From assembly GCA_003537695.1 (NCBI GenBank), contig DPRC01000055.1, positions 1,613 through 10,682 of the forward strand: DNA of 9,070 bases, in the 5' to 3' direction. The stretch is from Polaribacter sp. GTDB lineage: Bacteria; Bacteroidota; Bacteroidia; Flavobacteriales; Flavobacteriaceae. Position 1 is the stretch's first letter. Each line of letters starts with the position of its first letter. Below the pieces are notes generated by a model. The model saw only the letters and a program-made list of their open reading frames with translations, did no database searches and was not told where the DNA came from. Below, one piece after another: positions 1 to 5,940 of this stretch. The position numbers and the translations under genes were made by a program.

Positions 1-1
1 A

Positions 2-433
2 TTGGAAAATATTGAGGCAGAAAACAGTCAGGTCTTAAGTATCGTAGATGCTGGCAACGGACAAATGGCAATTGCTATTTTAATGCAATCTTTTTTGTTT
101 GAAAAGGCATTAATGCAAGAGCACTTTAATGAGAATTATGTGGAATCAGATATCTATCCAAAAGCAACTTTCAAAGGAAATATCATCGATTTTGATAAGA
201 TAAGTGCTACAGAAACTCCAGTAAAAATTATTGGAGAGATAACGATACACGGAGAAAGCCAAAAAATTACAATTGAGGCGATTGCTAAAAAAACGCAAGT
301 AGCTATTTTTATGACTGGAGATTTTTATATAAATTTAGCTGATTTTGCAGTGGATATTCCTTCGATTGTGCGAAATAAAATTGCCCAGAAAATAAAGGTT
401 AGTTTTCGATTTAATCACAAACCTTATAAATAG
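2..433 (+). CDS. YceI-family periplasmic lipid-binding protein, 5' end cut off by the window
   Basis: The reading frame is open from the first bases, so this is the C-terminal 143 residues of a longer protein. The TTG at base 2 is an internal Leu codon, not a start. YceI proteins are usually about 170-190 aa, so the signal peptide and first beta strands (roughly 40 residues) should lie upstream of the window. Visible family hallmarks are the segment EHFNENYVESDIYPKATFKG (visible residues 40-59) and a run of alternating strands ending in VSFRF. The family has a lipocalin-like barrel that binds isoprenoid or other long-chain lipids in the periplasm; the ligand here is unknown. The stop is 6 bp before the DUF5777 gene, so the two are probably co-transcribed and work together at the envelope. 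The family assignment is firm; the physiological role is not. Confidence 0.88.
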   Translation: MENIEAENSQVLSIVDAGNGQMAIAILMQSFLFEKALMQEHFNENYVESDIYPKATFKGNIIDFDKISATETPVKIIGEITIHGESQKITIEAIAKKTQVAIFMTGDFYINLADFAVDIPSIVRNKIAQKIKVSFRFNHKPYK

Positions 434-439
434 CAAGTA

Positions 440-1297
440 ATGAGAAATTATATACTAACCGTAGTTGTACTTTTATGTAGCCTCCAAATTTCGGCCCAAG
501 ATTTGTTAGCTATTTTAGACAAAGAAACTCCGAAATCAGAAAATATCGTAACGTCCACCTTTAAGGGGACAAGAATCGTAAATGGACATTCTATAAAAAA
601 CAGAAAAAGCAAAGAATTAGAATTTATTATTGCGCACCGATTTGGTCGTGTAAACACGGGGTTCTATGAACTCTTCGGCTTGGATCGTGCCAACATTCGG
701 TTTGCATTTGAATACGGGATAACAGACGATTTAACTGCAGGTTTAGGAAGAAGTAGTTTTGAGAAAACTTACGATGGTTACTTGAAATATGCGCTAATTA
801 AGCAGAAAAAAGGGGATCATAATTTTCCCTTTGCAGTTTCACTTTTTGGAAGCGTTGCTGCGAAAAGTCAGAAGGCAGTTGTGGGAAGTGAACGAACCTT
901 TGCAGAGAGTCTGTATTATGTAGGGCAAGTGTTAATAGCAAAAAAAGTAAATGCTTCCTTTTCATTTCAAATAACGCCCACATATGTGCACCGAAATTTA
1001 ACGGCTATTCCAGCAGACCCCCATGATATTTTTGCTTTGGGTTTTGGAACGCGTCTTAAATTGAATAAAAGGGTTTCTTTGAATGCAGAATACTACCAAC
1101 AGTTTGATAAGTTGGTATCGATAGCAGCGAGAAACTCCTTAGCCTTTGGTGTAGATATAGAAACTGGTGGTCATGTATTTCAAATTATTCTTTCCAATGC
1201 AATTACGATGATCGAGAAAAGTTTTATAACAGAGAGTACAGGGAACTTTTTTAATGGAGATATTCATTTAGGGTTTAACCTTTCTAGAACATTTTAA
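440..1297 (+). CDS. DUF5777-family outer-membrane beta-barrel protein
   Basis: This 285-aa protein has a clear Sec signal peptide: MRNY, a hydrophobic core at about residues 5-16, and an ISAQ end suggesting signal-peptidase I cleavage near residue 20. The mature part is rich in alternating amphipathic strands and ends in the aromatic residue Phe, as outer-membrane barrels do. Segments I recognise from DUF5777 proteins are STFKGTRIVNGHS (39-51), AHRFGR (65-70), YELFGLD (76-82), EYGITD (91-96) and GRSSFEKTYDGYLKY (103-117). Function is unknown; I recall members lying beside YceI and cytochrome-type genes in Bacteroidota, which would fit an envelope redox or lipid-related role, but that is inference. 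The ATG lies 6 bp after the YceI stop with no Shine-Dalgarno, usual for this phylum. The gene is last in its operon; a hairpin terminator follows 4 bp after the stop. Confidence 0.85.
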   Translation: MRNYILTVVVLLCSLQISAQDLLAILDKETPKSENIVTSTFKGTRIVNGHSIKNRKSKELEFIIAHRFGRVNTGFYELFGLDRANIRFAFEYGITDDLTAGLGRSSFEKTYDGYLKYALIKQKKGDHNFPFAVSLFGSVAAKSQKAVVGSERTFAESLYYVGQVLIAKKVNASFSFQITPTYVHRNLTAIPADPHDIFALGFGTRLKLNKRVSLNAEYYQQFDKLVSIAARNSLAFGVDIETGGHVFQIILSNAITMIEKSFITESTGNFFNGDIHLGFNLSRTF

Positions 1298-1300
1298 TAC

Positions 1301-1342
1301 GCAGCTTTGTCCGAAAATTGATAAGTAGCTGCTGTTTTTTTT
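1301..1342 (+). terminator. Rho-independent terminator of the YceI-DUF5777 operon
   Basis: Six-base inverted repeat GCAGCT (1301-1306) and AGCTGC (1327-1332) with a 20-nt loop, followed by TG and eight T (1335-1342). It starts 4 bp after the DUF5777 stop. The T-run is present only in the + direction, so it should not terminate the opposing gene that ends at 1378. The long loop makes the hairpin moderate rather than strong. Confidence 0.65.
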
Positions 1343-1377
1343 ACTTCGGCAATTAAGGTACTTATAAGCGACTTAAT

Positions 1378-1602
1378 TTATTCGACAATCGCATAGTCAA
1401 TTTTTAGTTTTCGCAGAGCTCTTAGTGCTGTTCCAGCGTTCTTATCTTCCACTTCAACAGTTACAGAATCTCCTTCTAAGAGAATTGCTGTCAATTCATT
1501 TGATAAAGAGGAGCTAATGGACGCAGCTATTTCCTCAATACATTTAGCAATTGCTCTTCTATCTGGTCGTTGTGCATCACAGGACAATAAGTTTACTTCC
1601 AT
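1378..1602 (-). CDS. Small conserved-looking protein of unknown function (74 aa)
   Basis: I do not recognise this family. The ATG-started frame has no signal peptide or membrane segment, so it should be cytosolic. The residue pattern suggests a compact alpha/beta fold: a strand at 2-8 (EVNLLSC), a long helix at about 14-37 (RRAIAKCIEEIAASI and onward), a strand at 38-52 containing TVEVED, a helix at about 55-67 (AGTALRALRKL) and a final strand YAIVE. Two cysteines, C8 and C21, could be neighbours across strand and helix. Amphipathic spacing and balanced composition make a real gene much more likely than a random frame. It stands alone, with terminator-marked DNA downstream and 205 bp of AT-rich DNA upstream. 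A near-consensus -7 element (TAtaTTGC, minus strand, 1628-1621) lies about 20 bp before the start. The C-terminal half faintly resembles small ferredoxin-like or Pcc1-like folds, too weakly to name. Confidence 0.7.
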   Translation of the reverse strand: MEVNLLSCDAQRPDRRAIAKCIEEIAASISSSLSNELTAILLEGDSVTVEVEDKNAGTALRALRKLKIDYAIVE

Positions 1603-1807
1603 GGTCTTATTATTTTATATGCAATATACGAGCGTTGTCTTAATTCTGAAGTATAATTATCTAATTAATATAATATAATTGACAATTTTCGAGTTGAAGA
1701 GGCTGCACTTTAGTTCGGGGGTTTTTTTTTCTAGGCAGAAACATTAACCTAAAATGACGAATTAGCGATGCAGATTAAAAAAATATTTGGTGTTTTTTGA
1801 AGTGTTC

Positions 1808-2587
1808 TTATTTGAAAAATTCTTTGGAACTTTCCCAATATACATCCATTTCAGTCAAGGACATGTCTGAAAGATTTTTGCCTTCTTTTTTCGCAGCTTT
1901 TTCTAAATATTGAAATCTATTTATAAACTTCTTATTTGTTTTTTCTAAAGCATTTTCAGGATTTACACCAATAAAACGGGCATAGTTGATCATTGAAAAT
2001 AAGACATCTCCAAATTCTTTTTCAGTATTTTCTTTATTTCCAGCTTTGATCTCTTCGTTTAGTTCCGTAAGTTCTTCTTGTACTTTTTCCCAGACCTGCG
2101 CAGGTTCTTCCCAATCGAAACCTACACCAGCAACTTTTTCTTGAATTCTAGAAGCTTTCACAACGGCGGGTAAGTTTTTAGGTACGCCCTCTAAAACAGA
2201 TTCCTTGCCTTCTTTCAATTTTAATTGTTCCCAATTTCGTTTTACATCTTCAACATTCTCAACCTTAACATCTCCATAAATATGAGGGTGTCTACTTATT
2301 AATTTATCAGAAATTGAGTTCGCTACATCCCCAATATCAAAAGCTTTTTTTTCACTTCCGATCTTGGCATAAAAAACAATATGCAATAAAACATCACCTA
2401 GTTCTTTTTTTATTTCAGGCAAATCATTGTCTAGAATAGCATCTGCGAGCTCGTAGGTTTCTTCAATCGTGAGATGTCGCAAGCTTTCCAAGGTCTGCTT
2501 TTTATCCCAAGGACATTCTGCACGCAGCGTATCCATGATGTCTAACAAGCGATTAAATGCGGTAAGCTGTTCTTTTCTAGAGTTCAT
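1808..2587 (-). CDS. mazG: Nucleoside triphosphate pyrophosphohydrolase MazG
   Basis: This 259-aa, full-length two-domain MazG protein hydrolyses (d)NTPs to the monophosphate and pyrophosphate in the cytosol, limiting non-canonical nucleotides and, in E. coli, modulating ppGpp-linked starvation responses. The N-terminal domain opens with the signature CPWDKKQTLESLR (25-37), then the metal-binding helix IEETYELADAI (41-51; E42, E43, E46) and ELGDVLLHIVFYAK (62-75; E62, D65). The second repeat has EELTELNEEI (171-180) and EFGDVLFSMINYAR (191-204), the more active half in characterised homologues. Both acidic sets are intact, so activity is expected. It is read leftward after DUF5606, but a terminator at 2633-2661 lies between them, so it probably has its own promoter in the 45 bp before the ATG; I see no good TAnnTTTG there. 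No clear terminator follows it. Confidence 0.96.
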   Translation of the reverse strand: MNSRKEQLTAFNRLLDIMDTLRAECPWDKKQTLESLRHLTIEETYELADAILDNDLPEIKKELGDVLLHIVFYAKIGSEKKAFDIGDVANSISDKLISRHPHIYGDVKVENVEDVKRNWEQLKLKEGKESVLEGVPKNLPAVVKASRIQEKVAGVGFDWEEPAQVWEKVQEELTELNEEIKAGNKENTEKEFGDVLFSMINYARFIGVNPENALEKTNKKFINRFQYLEKAAKKEGKNLSDMSLTEMDVYWESSKEFFK

Positions 2588-2632
2588 TTTAATTGCGGAT
2601 ATCTTAGATCGTATTTTCTAATAGGATGGCAT

Positions 2633-2661
2633 AAAAAGAAGTACTTTTTCCGTGAAGCACT
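2633..2661 (-). terminator. Rho-independent terminator after the def-DUF5606 unit
   Basis: Read on the minus strand, AGTGCTT (2661-2655) pairs with AAGTACT (2646-2640) in seven pairs including one G-U, with an 8-nt loop CACGGAAA, followed by TC and five T (2637-2633). It lies about 30 bp past the DUF5606 stop and about 45 bp before the mazG start, as expected for a terminator separating the two transcription units. Confidence 0.6.
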
Positions 2662-2690
2662 ATTTATGACTGTTAGCAATATCCTTTAAA

Positions 2691-3113
2691 TTACTTGCTT
2701 TTTTCAGGGTCTGCCTTTGGCATTTCAATTTTAGAAAAATCCATTCCAGCTTTTACAAGTAAATTAAACCATTGTATTACTTTCTTAATATTAGAGGTAT
2801 AGACTCTTTCTGAATCATAATCTGGTAAAACTTCTGCAAAAAAGGCGGTTAGCTTTCCTTCGCTTTCTTTATGAGAAATTGCTTCTGCTCCTGCTGTTTT
2901 TTCAAACATAGTTTTTAGTACCTGTAACAAAGGAATATCTTCTTCATAGGTATAAATAGCAATATTTTCTAATAAACTCACATTTTGGGATGTACTAATT
3001 GCAATTTTTTTAGTATCTGTTAAGCCCGTTACAATAATGGCGCTTTTAGATTGTGAGATTACTTGAAACAGTCCTGGTTTGCCACTAACGGCTATAATTT
3101 TATTAAATTCCAT
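2691..3113 (-). CDS. DUF5606-family protein, function unknown
   Basis: This 140-aa cytosolic protein has no signal peptide or membrane helix. The N-terminal half matches what I recall of the Bacteroidota-specific DUF5606 family: KIIAVSGKPGLFQVISQSKS (5-24), IVTGLTDTKKIAIS (27-40) and VSLLENIAIYTYEEDIPLLQV (45-65), predicted as a small beta-rich module followed by helices. The C-terminal tail (residues 128-140, MPKADPEKSK) is polar and likely disordered. The start is 28 bp downstream of the def stop with no promoter between, so the pair is probably one transcript. The DUF5606 gene commonly accompanies def in this phylum, which suggests a link to translation or protein maturation, but no activity is known to me. 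It ends at a hairpin terminator. Confidence 0.85.
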   Translation of the reverse strand: MEFNKIIAVSGKPGLFQVISQSKSAIIVTGLTDTKKIAISTSQNVSLLENIAIYTYEEDIPLLQVLKTMFEKTAGAEAISHKESEGKLTAFFAEVLPDYDSERVYTSNIKKVIQWFNLLVKAGMDFSKIEMPKADPEKSK

Positions 3114-3141
3114 ATCTTTTATATTATTTGTGTCTTTAAGA

Positions 3142-3732
3142 CTATTTGCCTTTTTTTAAATTTGGGAAACGCATTCTGTAGTCTGCTGCAATTTTTCCTT
3201 TAGAAATATTTTCCAACTTCTTTTTTATGATTCTTTTTTTCAGTGTTGAAAGTTTATCTGTAAATAAAATTCCTTCAATATGGTCGTATTCGTGCTGAAA
3301 AACCCTTGCTGCTAGGCCTTCTAAACTTTCTGTATGTTTCTTGAAATTTTCGTCTTGATATTCAATTTTTATTATGGGCTGTCGAGATACGTCTTCTCGG
3401 ACATCGGGAATGGATAAGCATCCTTCATTAAACACCCATTCTTCACCCTCTTCCTCTATAATCTGCGCATTTATAAAAACTCTGTTAAAAGTTTTTAAAA
3501 CGGCTCTGTCTTTTTCGGAAAGTTCTTCATCCTCTGCAAAAGGAGATGCATCAATTAAAAACAAACGAATTGCTTTTCCAATTTGTGGAGCTGCCAACCC
3601 AACGCCAGAAGCGTTATACATGGTCTCTTTCATATTGATAATCAATTTTTCTAAGTCTGGATAATCTTCAGGAATGTCTAAAGAAACTTTTCTTAAAACA
3701 GGATCTCCGTAGGCAACAATTGGTAAAATCAT
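3142..3732 (-). CDS. def: Peptide deformylase
   Basis: This 196-aa protein removes the formyl group from the N-terminal formyl-Met of nascent proteins, using an Fe2+ or similar metal in the cytosol at the ribosome exit. All three motifs are intact: motif 1 GVGLAAPQIG (43-52), motif 2 EGCLS (103-107, metal ligand C105) and motif 3 QHEYDH (146-151, ligands H147 and H151, catalytic E148). An acidic insertion between motifs 1 and 2 (about 64-77, AEDEELSEKDR) and a basic C-terminal tail (165-196) extend the protein beyond the E. coli enzyme and are common in Bacteroidota homologues. The ATG at 3732 sits 24 bp after a perfect -7 element, supporting this start. It is followed by the DUF5606 gene in the same unit. 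Confidence 0.98.
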   Translation of the reverse strand: MILPIVAYGDPVLRKVSLDIPEDYPDLEKLIINMKETMYNASGVGLAAPQIGKAIRLFLIDASPFAEDEELSEKDRAVLKTFNRVFINAQIIEEEGEEWVFNEGCLSIPDVREDVSRQPIIKIEYQDENFKKHTESLEGLAARVFQHEYDHIEGILFTDKLSTLKKRIIKKKLENISKGKIAADYRMRFPNLKKGK

Positions 3733-3756
3733 TTATTTTTATTTAAAAAACGTTTG

Positions 3757-3764
3757 CAAAAGTA
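3757..3764 (-). promoter_or_regulatory. Bacteroidota -7 promoter element for def-DUF5606
   Basis: On the minus strand this reads TACTTTTG, a perfect match to the TAnnTTTG -7 consensus of Bacteroidota sigma-ABfr, 24 bp before the def ATG. No exact TTG -33 box is at the usual distance; the space upstream is occupied by the heptamer array. Confidence 0.65.
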
Positions 3765-3805
3765 CGATTTACAATTACGAATCACGAATTTTTGAATTGT
3801 GAATT
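3764..3805. repeat. Degenerate heptamer tandem array upstream of def
   Basis: Six imperfect units of 6-8 bp run on the + strand: ACGATTT, ACAATT, ACGAATC, ACGAATT, TTTGAATT, GTGAATT. The consensus is about ACGAATT, read as AATTCGT on the other strand. The array starts at the -7 element of the def promoter and covers the position of its -33 box and upstream DNA. The units are too diverged and too short to be CRISPR or a VNTR hotspot. I read this as a low-complexity AT-rich intergenic repeat of a kind seen in flavobacterial spacers. Confidence 0.5.
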
Positions 3806-3822
3806 TAATAGGAATCAATTTG

Positions 3823-3832
3823 CTAGCGCTAG
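3823..3832. repeat. Perfect 10-bp palindrome at the ruvX stop codon
   Basis: CTAGCGCTAG is its own reverse complement, overlaps the ruvX stop codon (3829-3831) and contains two CTAG tetramers. With no loop and no T-run after it in the minus direction it is a poor terminator. It may be coincidence or a short protein-binding site. Confidence 0.4.
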
Positions 3833-4242
3833 TGTTGGTTATAAAGATAAGATTGTAAAATAATGGTAGCGCTAATTTCATCTACCATGGCTTTATTTCT
3901 TCGCTGTTTTTTTTTCATCCCACCGTCAATCATTGTTTGAAAAGCCATTTTGGAAGTAAAACGCTCATCAACTCTTTTCATTGGGATTTGCGGTAATAGT
4001 TTTTCTAATTTTTGTATAAATGGAAGAATAAGTGCTTCACTTTCGCTGTTGGAATTATCCATTTGCTTCGGGTGTCCAATTAAAATTAGTTCTACTTTTT
4101 CCTGAGAGTTATACTCCTTTAAAAAAAATAATAGTTCAGTAGTATTTACTGTTGTTAGTCCTGATGCAATGATTTGTAGTTCATCGGTAACTGCAATTCC
4201 TGTTCTCTTTTCTCCGAAATCTATTGCTAAAATCCTAGCCAT
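3829..4242 (-). CDS. ruvX: RuvX/YqgF-family RNase H-fold nuclease (putative Holliday junction resolvase)
   Basis: This 137-aa protein has the RNase H-like fold. Members are implicated in pre-16S rRNA 5'-end processing in E. coli and annotated as putative Holliday junction resolvases. Motifs are ILAIDFGEKRTGIAV (4-18, catalytic D8), LILIGHPKQ (52-60), VDERFTS (91-97, E93) and VDEISATIILQSYL (120-133, D121); the acidic triad D8/E93/D121 is intact. I place the start at the Met of MARILAIDFG (4242) instead of an in-frame ATG 18 bp upstream (4260). The upstream codon lies inside a perfect -7 promoter element, and the shorter form has the usual family length. dapD diverges from it. def follows 96 bp downstream with its own promoter. 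Confidence 0.95.
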   Translation of the reverse strand: MARILAIDFGEKRTGIAVTDELQIIASGLTTVNTTELLFFLKEYNSQEKVELILIGHPKQMDNSNSESEALILPFIQKLEKLLPQIPMKRVDERFTSKMAFQTMIDGGMKKKQRRNKAMVDEISATIILQSYLYNQH

Positions 4243-4257
4243 ATACAATTGTTTTGG

Positions 4258-4265
4258 CAAAAATA
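4258..4265 (-). promoter_or_regulatory. -7 promoter element for ruvX
   Basis: The minus strand reads TATTTTTG, matching TAnnTTTG, 15 bp before the ATG at 4242. Transcription should begin only a few bases before that codon, giving a very short leader and excluding the in-frame ATG at 4260. No convincing TTG -33 box is visible at 19-21 bp. Confidence 0.6.
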
Positions 4266-4304
4266 CGTTTTTTAAACAAAGCAGAAATATCTGTTTAAAA
4301 AAAG

Positions 4305-4312
4305 TATCTTCG
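4305..4312 (+). promoter_or_regulatory. Possible upstream -7 element for dapD
   Basis: TATCTTCG differs from TAnnTTTG at one position and, like the downstream copy, is followed by C, giving TATCTTCGC against TATATTTGC 31 bp later. It is flanked by a short inverted repeat (AGTAT 4303-4307, ATACT 4314-4318). A transcript from here would carry the whole dapD Shine-Dalgarno site. There is no clear -33 box. Confidence 0.35.
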
Positions 4313-4335
4313 CATACTGTTTTTATAGATAAATT

Positions 4336-4343
4336 TATATTTG
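4336..4343 (+). promoter_or_regulatory. -7 promoter element for the dapD operon
   Basis: TATATTTG is a perfect TAnnTTTG match, 17 bp before the dapD ATG, facing away from the ruvX promoter. Its start site would fall in or just before the purine-rich ribosome-binding site, so the leader would be very short. Confidence 0.6.
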
Positions 4344-4344
4344 C

Positions 4345-4352
4345 GGAAAGGA
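4345..4352 (+). promoter_or_regulatory. Shine-Dalgarno-like site of dapD
   Basis: GGAAAGGA ends 8 bp before the ATG at 4361. It is one of the few good purine-rich ribosome-binding sites in the window, and it fixes the dapD start. Confidence 0.55.
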
Positions 4353-4360
4353 TTTAATAT

Positions 4361-5176
4361 ATGAAGGAAATTAGAGAAATTATAGAGTCAGCTTGGAATA
4401 ATCGGGATTTATTGAAGGAACAATATACAATTGATACCATCCGGAAAGTAGTTGATTTATTAGATGAAGGAACTTTAAGAGTTGCCGAGCCAACGATCAA
4501 TGGTTGGCAGGTTAATGAGTGGGTGAAAAAGGCAGTGGTCTTATATTTTCCAATTCAGAAAATGGAGACCTTAGAAGCAGGGATTTTTGAGTATCATGAT
4601 AAAATTCCATTAAAAAGAAATTTTGCAGAAAGAGGCATTAGAGTTGTGCCAAATGCTGTTGCAAGACATGGCGCTTATATTGCCCCCGGAACTATTTTAA
4701 TGCCAAGTTATGTGAATATCGGCGCATATGTAGACGAAGGAACCATGGTAGATACGTGGGCAACAGTTGGTTCTTGTGCTCAAATTGGTAAAAATGTACA
4801 CCTTTCTGGAGGTGTGGGCATTGGTGGTGTTTTAGAGCCATTACAAGCGGCTCCAGTAATTATAGAGGATGGTGCATTTATAGGTTCTAGGTGCATTGTT
4901 GTGGAAGGAGTCAGAGTAGAGAAAGAAGCGGTTTTAGGAGCAAACGTGGTCTTAACCATGAGTACTAAAATAATAGATGTTACAGGAGCTGTGCCATTAG
5001 AAACAAAAGGAGTGATTCCCGCAAGATCGGTAGTGATTCCTGGAAGCTATACAAAGAAATTTCCTGCGGGAGAATTTAATGTACCTTGTGCGTTGATTAT
5101 CGGAAAAAGAAAAGAAAGTACCAATAAAAAAACATCTTTAAACGATGCGTTGCGAGAATATGATGTAGCCGTTTAA
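4361..5176 (+). CDS. dapD: 2,3,4,5-tetrahydropyridine-2,6-dicarboxylate N-succinyltransferase
   Basis: This 271-aa cytosolic enzyme succinylates tetrahydrodipicolinate using succinyl-CoA, the committed step of the succinylase branch to meso-diaminopimelate and lysine, and so feeds peptidoglycan synthesis. The helical N-terminal domain (1-95) is followed by hexapeptide repeats of a left-handed beta helix, roughly 100-230: PNAVARHGAYIAPGTILMPS, VNIGAYVDEGTMVDTWATVG, AQIGKNVHLSGGVGIGG, IIEDGAFIGSRCIVVEGV and EAVLGANVVLT. The C-terminal part (231-271) has FNVPCALIIGKR. The length is typical and nothing is missing. It is first in an apparent operon: the glycosyltransferase starts 14 bp after its stop, with AAGGA (5175-5179) overlapping the stop codon. 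Pairing of a lysine/peptidoglycan gene with surface-glycan genes may be only shared transcription. Confidence 0.98.
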   Translation: MKEIREIIESAWNNRDLLKEQYTIDTIRKVVDLLDEGTLRVAEPTINGWQVNEWVKKAVVLYFPIQKMETLEAGIFEYHDKIPLKRNFAERGIRVVPNAVARHGAYIAPGTILMPSYVNIGAYVDEGTMVDTWATVGSCAQIGKNVHLSGGVGIGGVLEPLQAAPVIIEDGAFIGSRCIVVEGVRVEKEAVLGANVVLTMSTKIIDVTGAVPLETKGVIPARSVVIPGSYTKKFPAGEFNVPCALIIGKRKESTNKKTSLNDALREYDVAV

Positions 5177-5190
5177 GGATTTAAATAGCT

Positions 5191-5940
5191 ATGACAAAAA
5201 TTACTGCAATCATCCCCACATTAAATGAAGAAATTCATATTACAGAGGCTATTGAATCTGTTAGTTTCGCAGATGAGATTATTGTAATAGATTCTTTTAG
5301 TTCAGATAAAACCTTAGAAATAGCAGAAAAAATGAATGTAAAAATCATTAAACGAAAGTTTGATGATTTTTCATCACAAAAAAACTTTGCAATCGAAGCG
5401 GCAACGCATGATTGGATTTATATTTTAGATGCTGACGAGCGGGTTACTCCAAAGGTGAAGGTTGAGATTTTAGAGGCAATTAAGGATCCAAAGGAAAATG
5501 TAGGATTCTATGTAAGAAGGATCTTTTATTTTTGTGAAAAAAAAGTGAATTACTCAGGATTTCAAAGAGATAAGGTGATTCGTTTATTCCTAAAAGAGCA
5601 CTGTAAATATGAAGGGTTGGTGCACGAAAAAATTGTTACCAAAGGAAACTTGGGTTTTTTTAAAAATAAAATAAATCATTTTTCGTATCGTAATTATGAT
5701 CATTATATTTCTAAAATGAATCATTATGGAGCTATCAGAGCGCGAGAGTTGCATGAGAATGGGGTTCAAGTGAATATTTACCACGTAATGATAAAGCCAG
5801 CAGTTAGATTCTGTATTCATTATGTAATTCGTCTTGGTTTTTTAGACGGTTTCACTGGCTTTTTAGTGGCAAAAACACAAGCATATGGCGTTTTAACACG
5901 GTATATTAAGTTATGGTTGTTAAATAAAAAAATAAATTAA
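5191..5940 (+). CDS. Family-2 glycosyltransferase, WaaE/KdtX-like
   Basis: This 249-aa GT-A-fold enzyme lacks a signal peptide and acts on the cytoplasmic side of the inner membrane. It has the nucleotide-sugar signature IIPTLNEE (7-14), the DSFSSDKT segment (34-41), the loop SQKNFAIEAATHDWIYILDADERV (62-85) with the metal-binding DADE (80-83), and a VHEK segment (144-147) usual in this subgroup. The closest named relatives I recognise are the LPS-core beta-1,4-glucosyltransferases WaaE/KdtX, so an LPS-core or surface-oligosaccharide role is plausible; donor and acceptor cannot be read from sequence. The C-terminal part (197-245) is amphipathic to hydrophobic and probably membrane-associated. 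It starts 14 bp after dapD and its TAA is immediately followed by the Stealth ATG, so the two glycan genes are very likely translated together. Confidence 0.88.
   Translation: MTKITAIIPTLNEEIHITEAIESVSFADEIIVIDSFSSDKTLEIAEKMNVKIIKRKFDDFSSQKNFAIEAATHDWIYILDADERVTPKVKVEILEAIKDPKENVGFYVRRIFYFCEKKVNYSGFQRDKVIRLFLKEHCKYEGLVHEKIVTKGNLGFFKNKINHFSYRNYDHYISKMNHYGAIRARELHENGVQVNIYHVMIKPAVRFCIHYVIRLGFLDGFTGFLVAKTQAYGVLTRYIKLWLLNKKIN

Noticed and set aside
448..983. Minus-strand open frames within the DUF5777 gene (448-657 and 798-983).
   Set aside because: They overlap a coherent signal-peptide plus barrel protein on the other strand and show no protein-like pattern.
1603..1807. 205-bp gap between the 74-aa gene and mazG, with a G5T9 run at 1717-1730 resembling a terminator tail.
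   Set aside because: No matching C-rich arm or convincing stem precedes the T-run on the + strand, and no + strand gene ends there. I see no RNA gene or good open frame in the gap; only a near-consensus -7 element at 1621-1628 on the minus strand.
3374..3664. 96-codon + strand open frame inside def.
   Set aside because: It is antisense to a fully conserved peptide deformylase with all three motifs, and its Ser/Lys-rich translation reads as a shadow.
3763..3806. Heptamer array considered as a CRISPR-like or mobile-element end.
   Set aside because: The units are 6-8 bp with no spacers, there are no cas genes, transposase or target-site duplications, and the array simply fills the def promoter gap.
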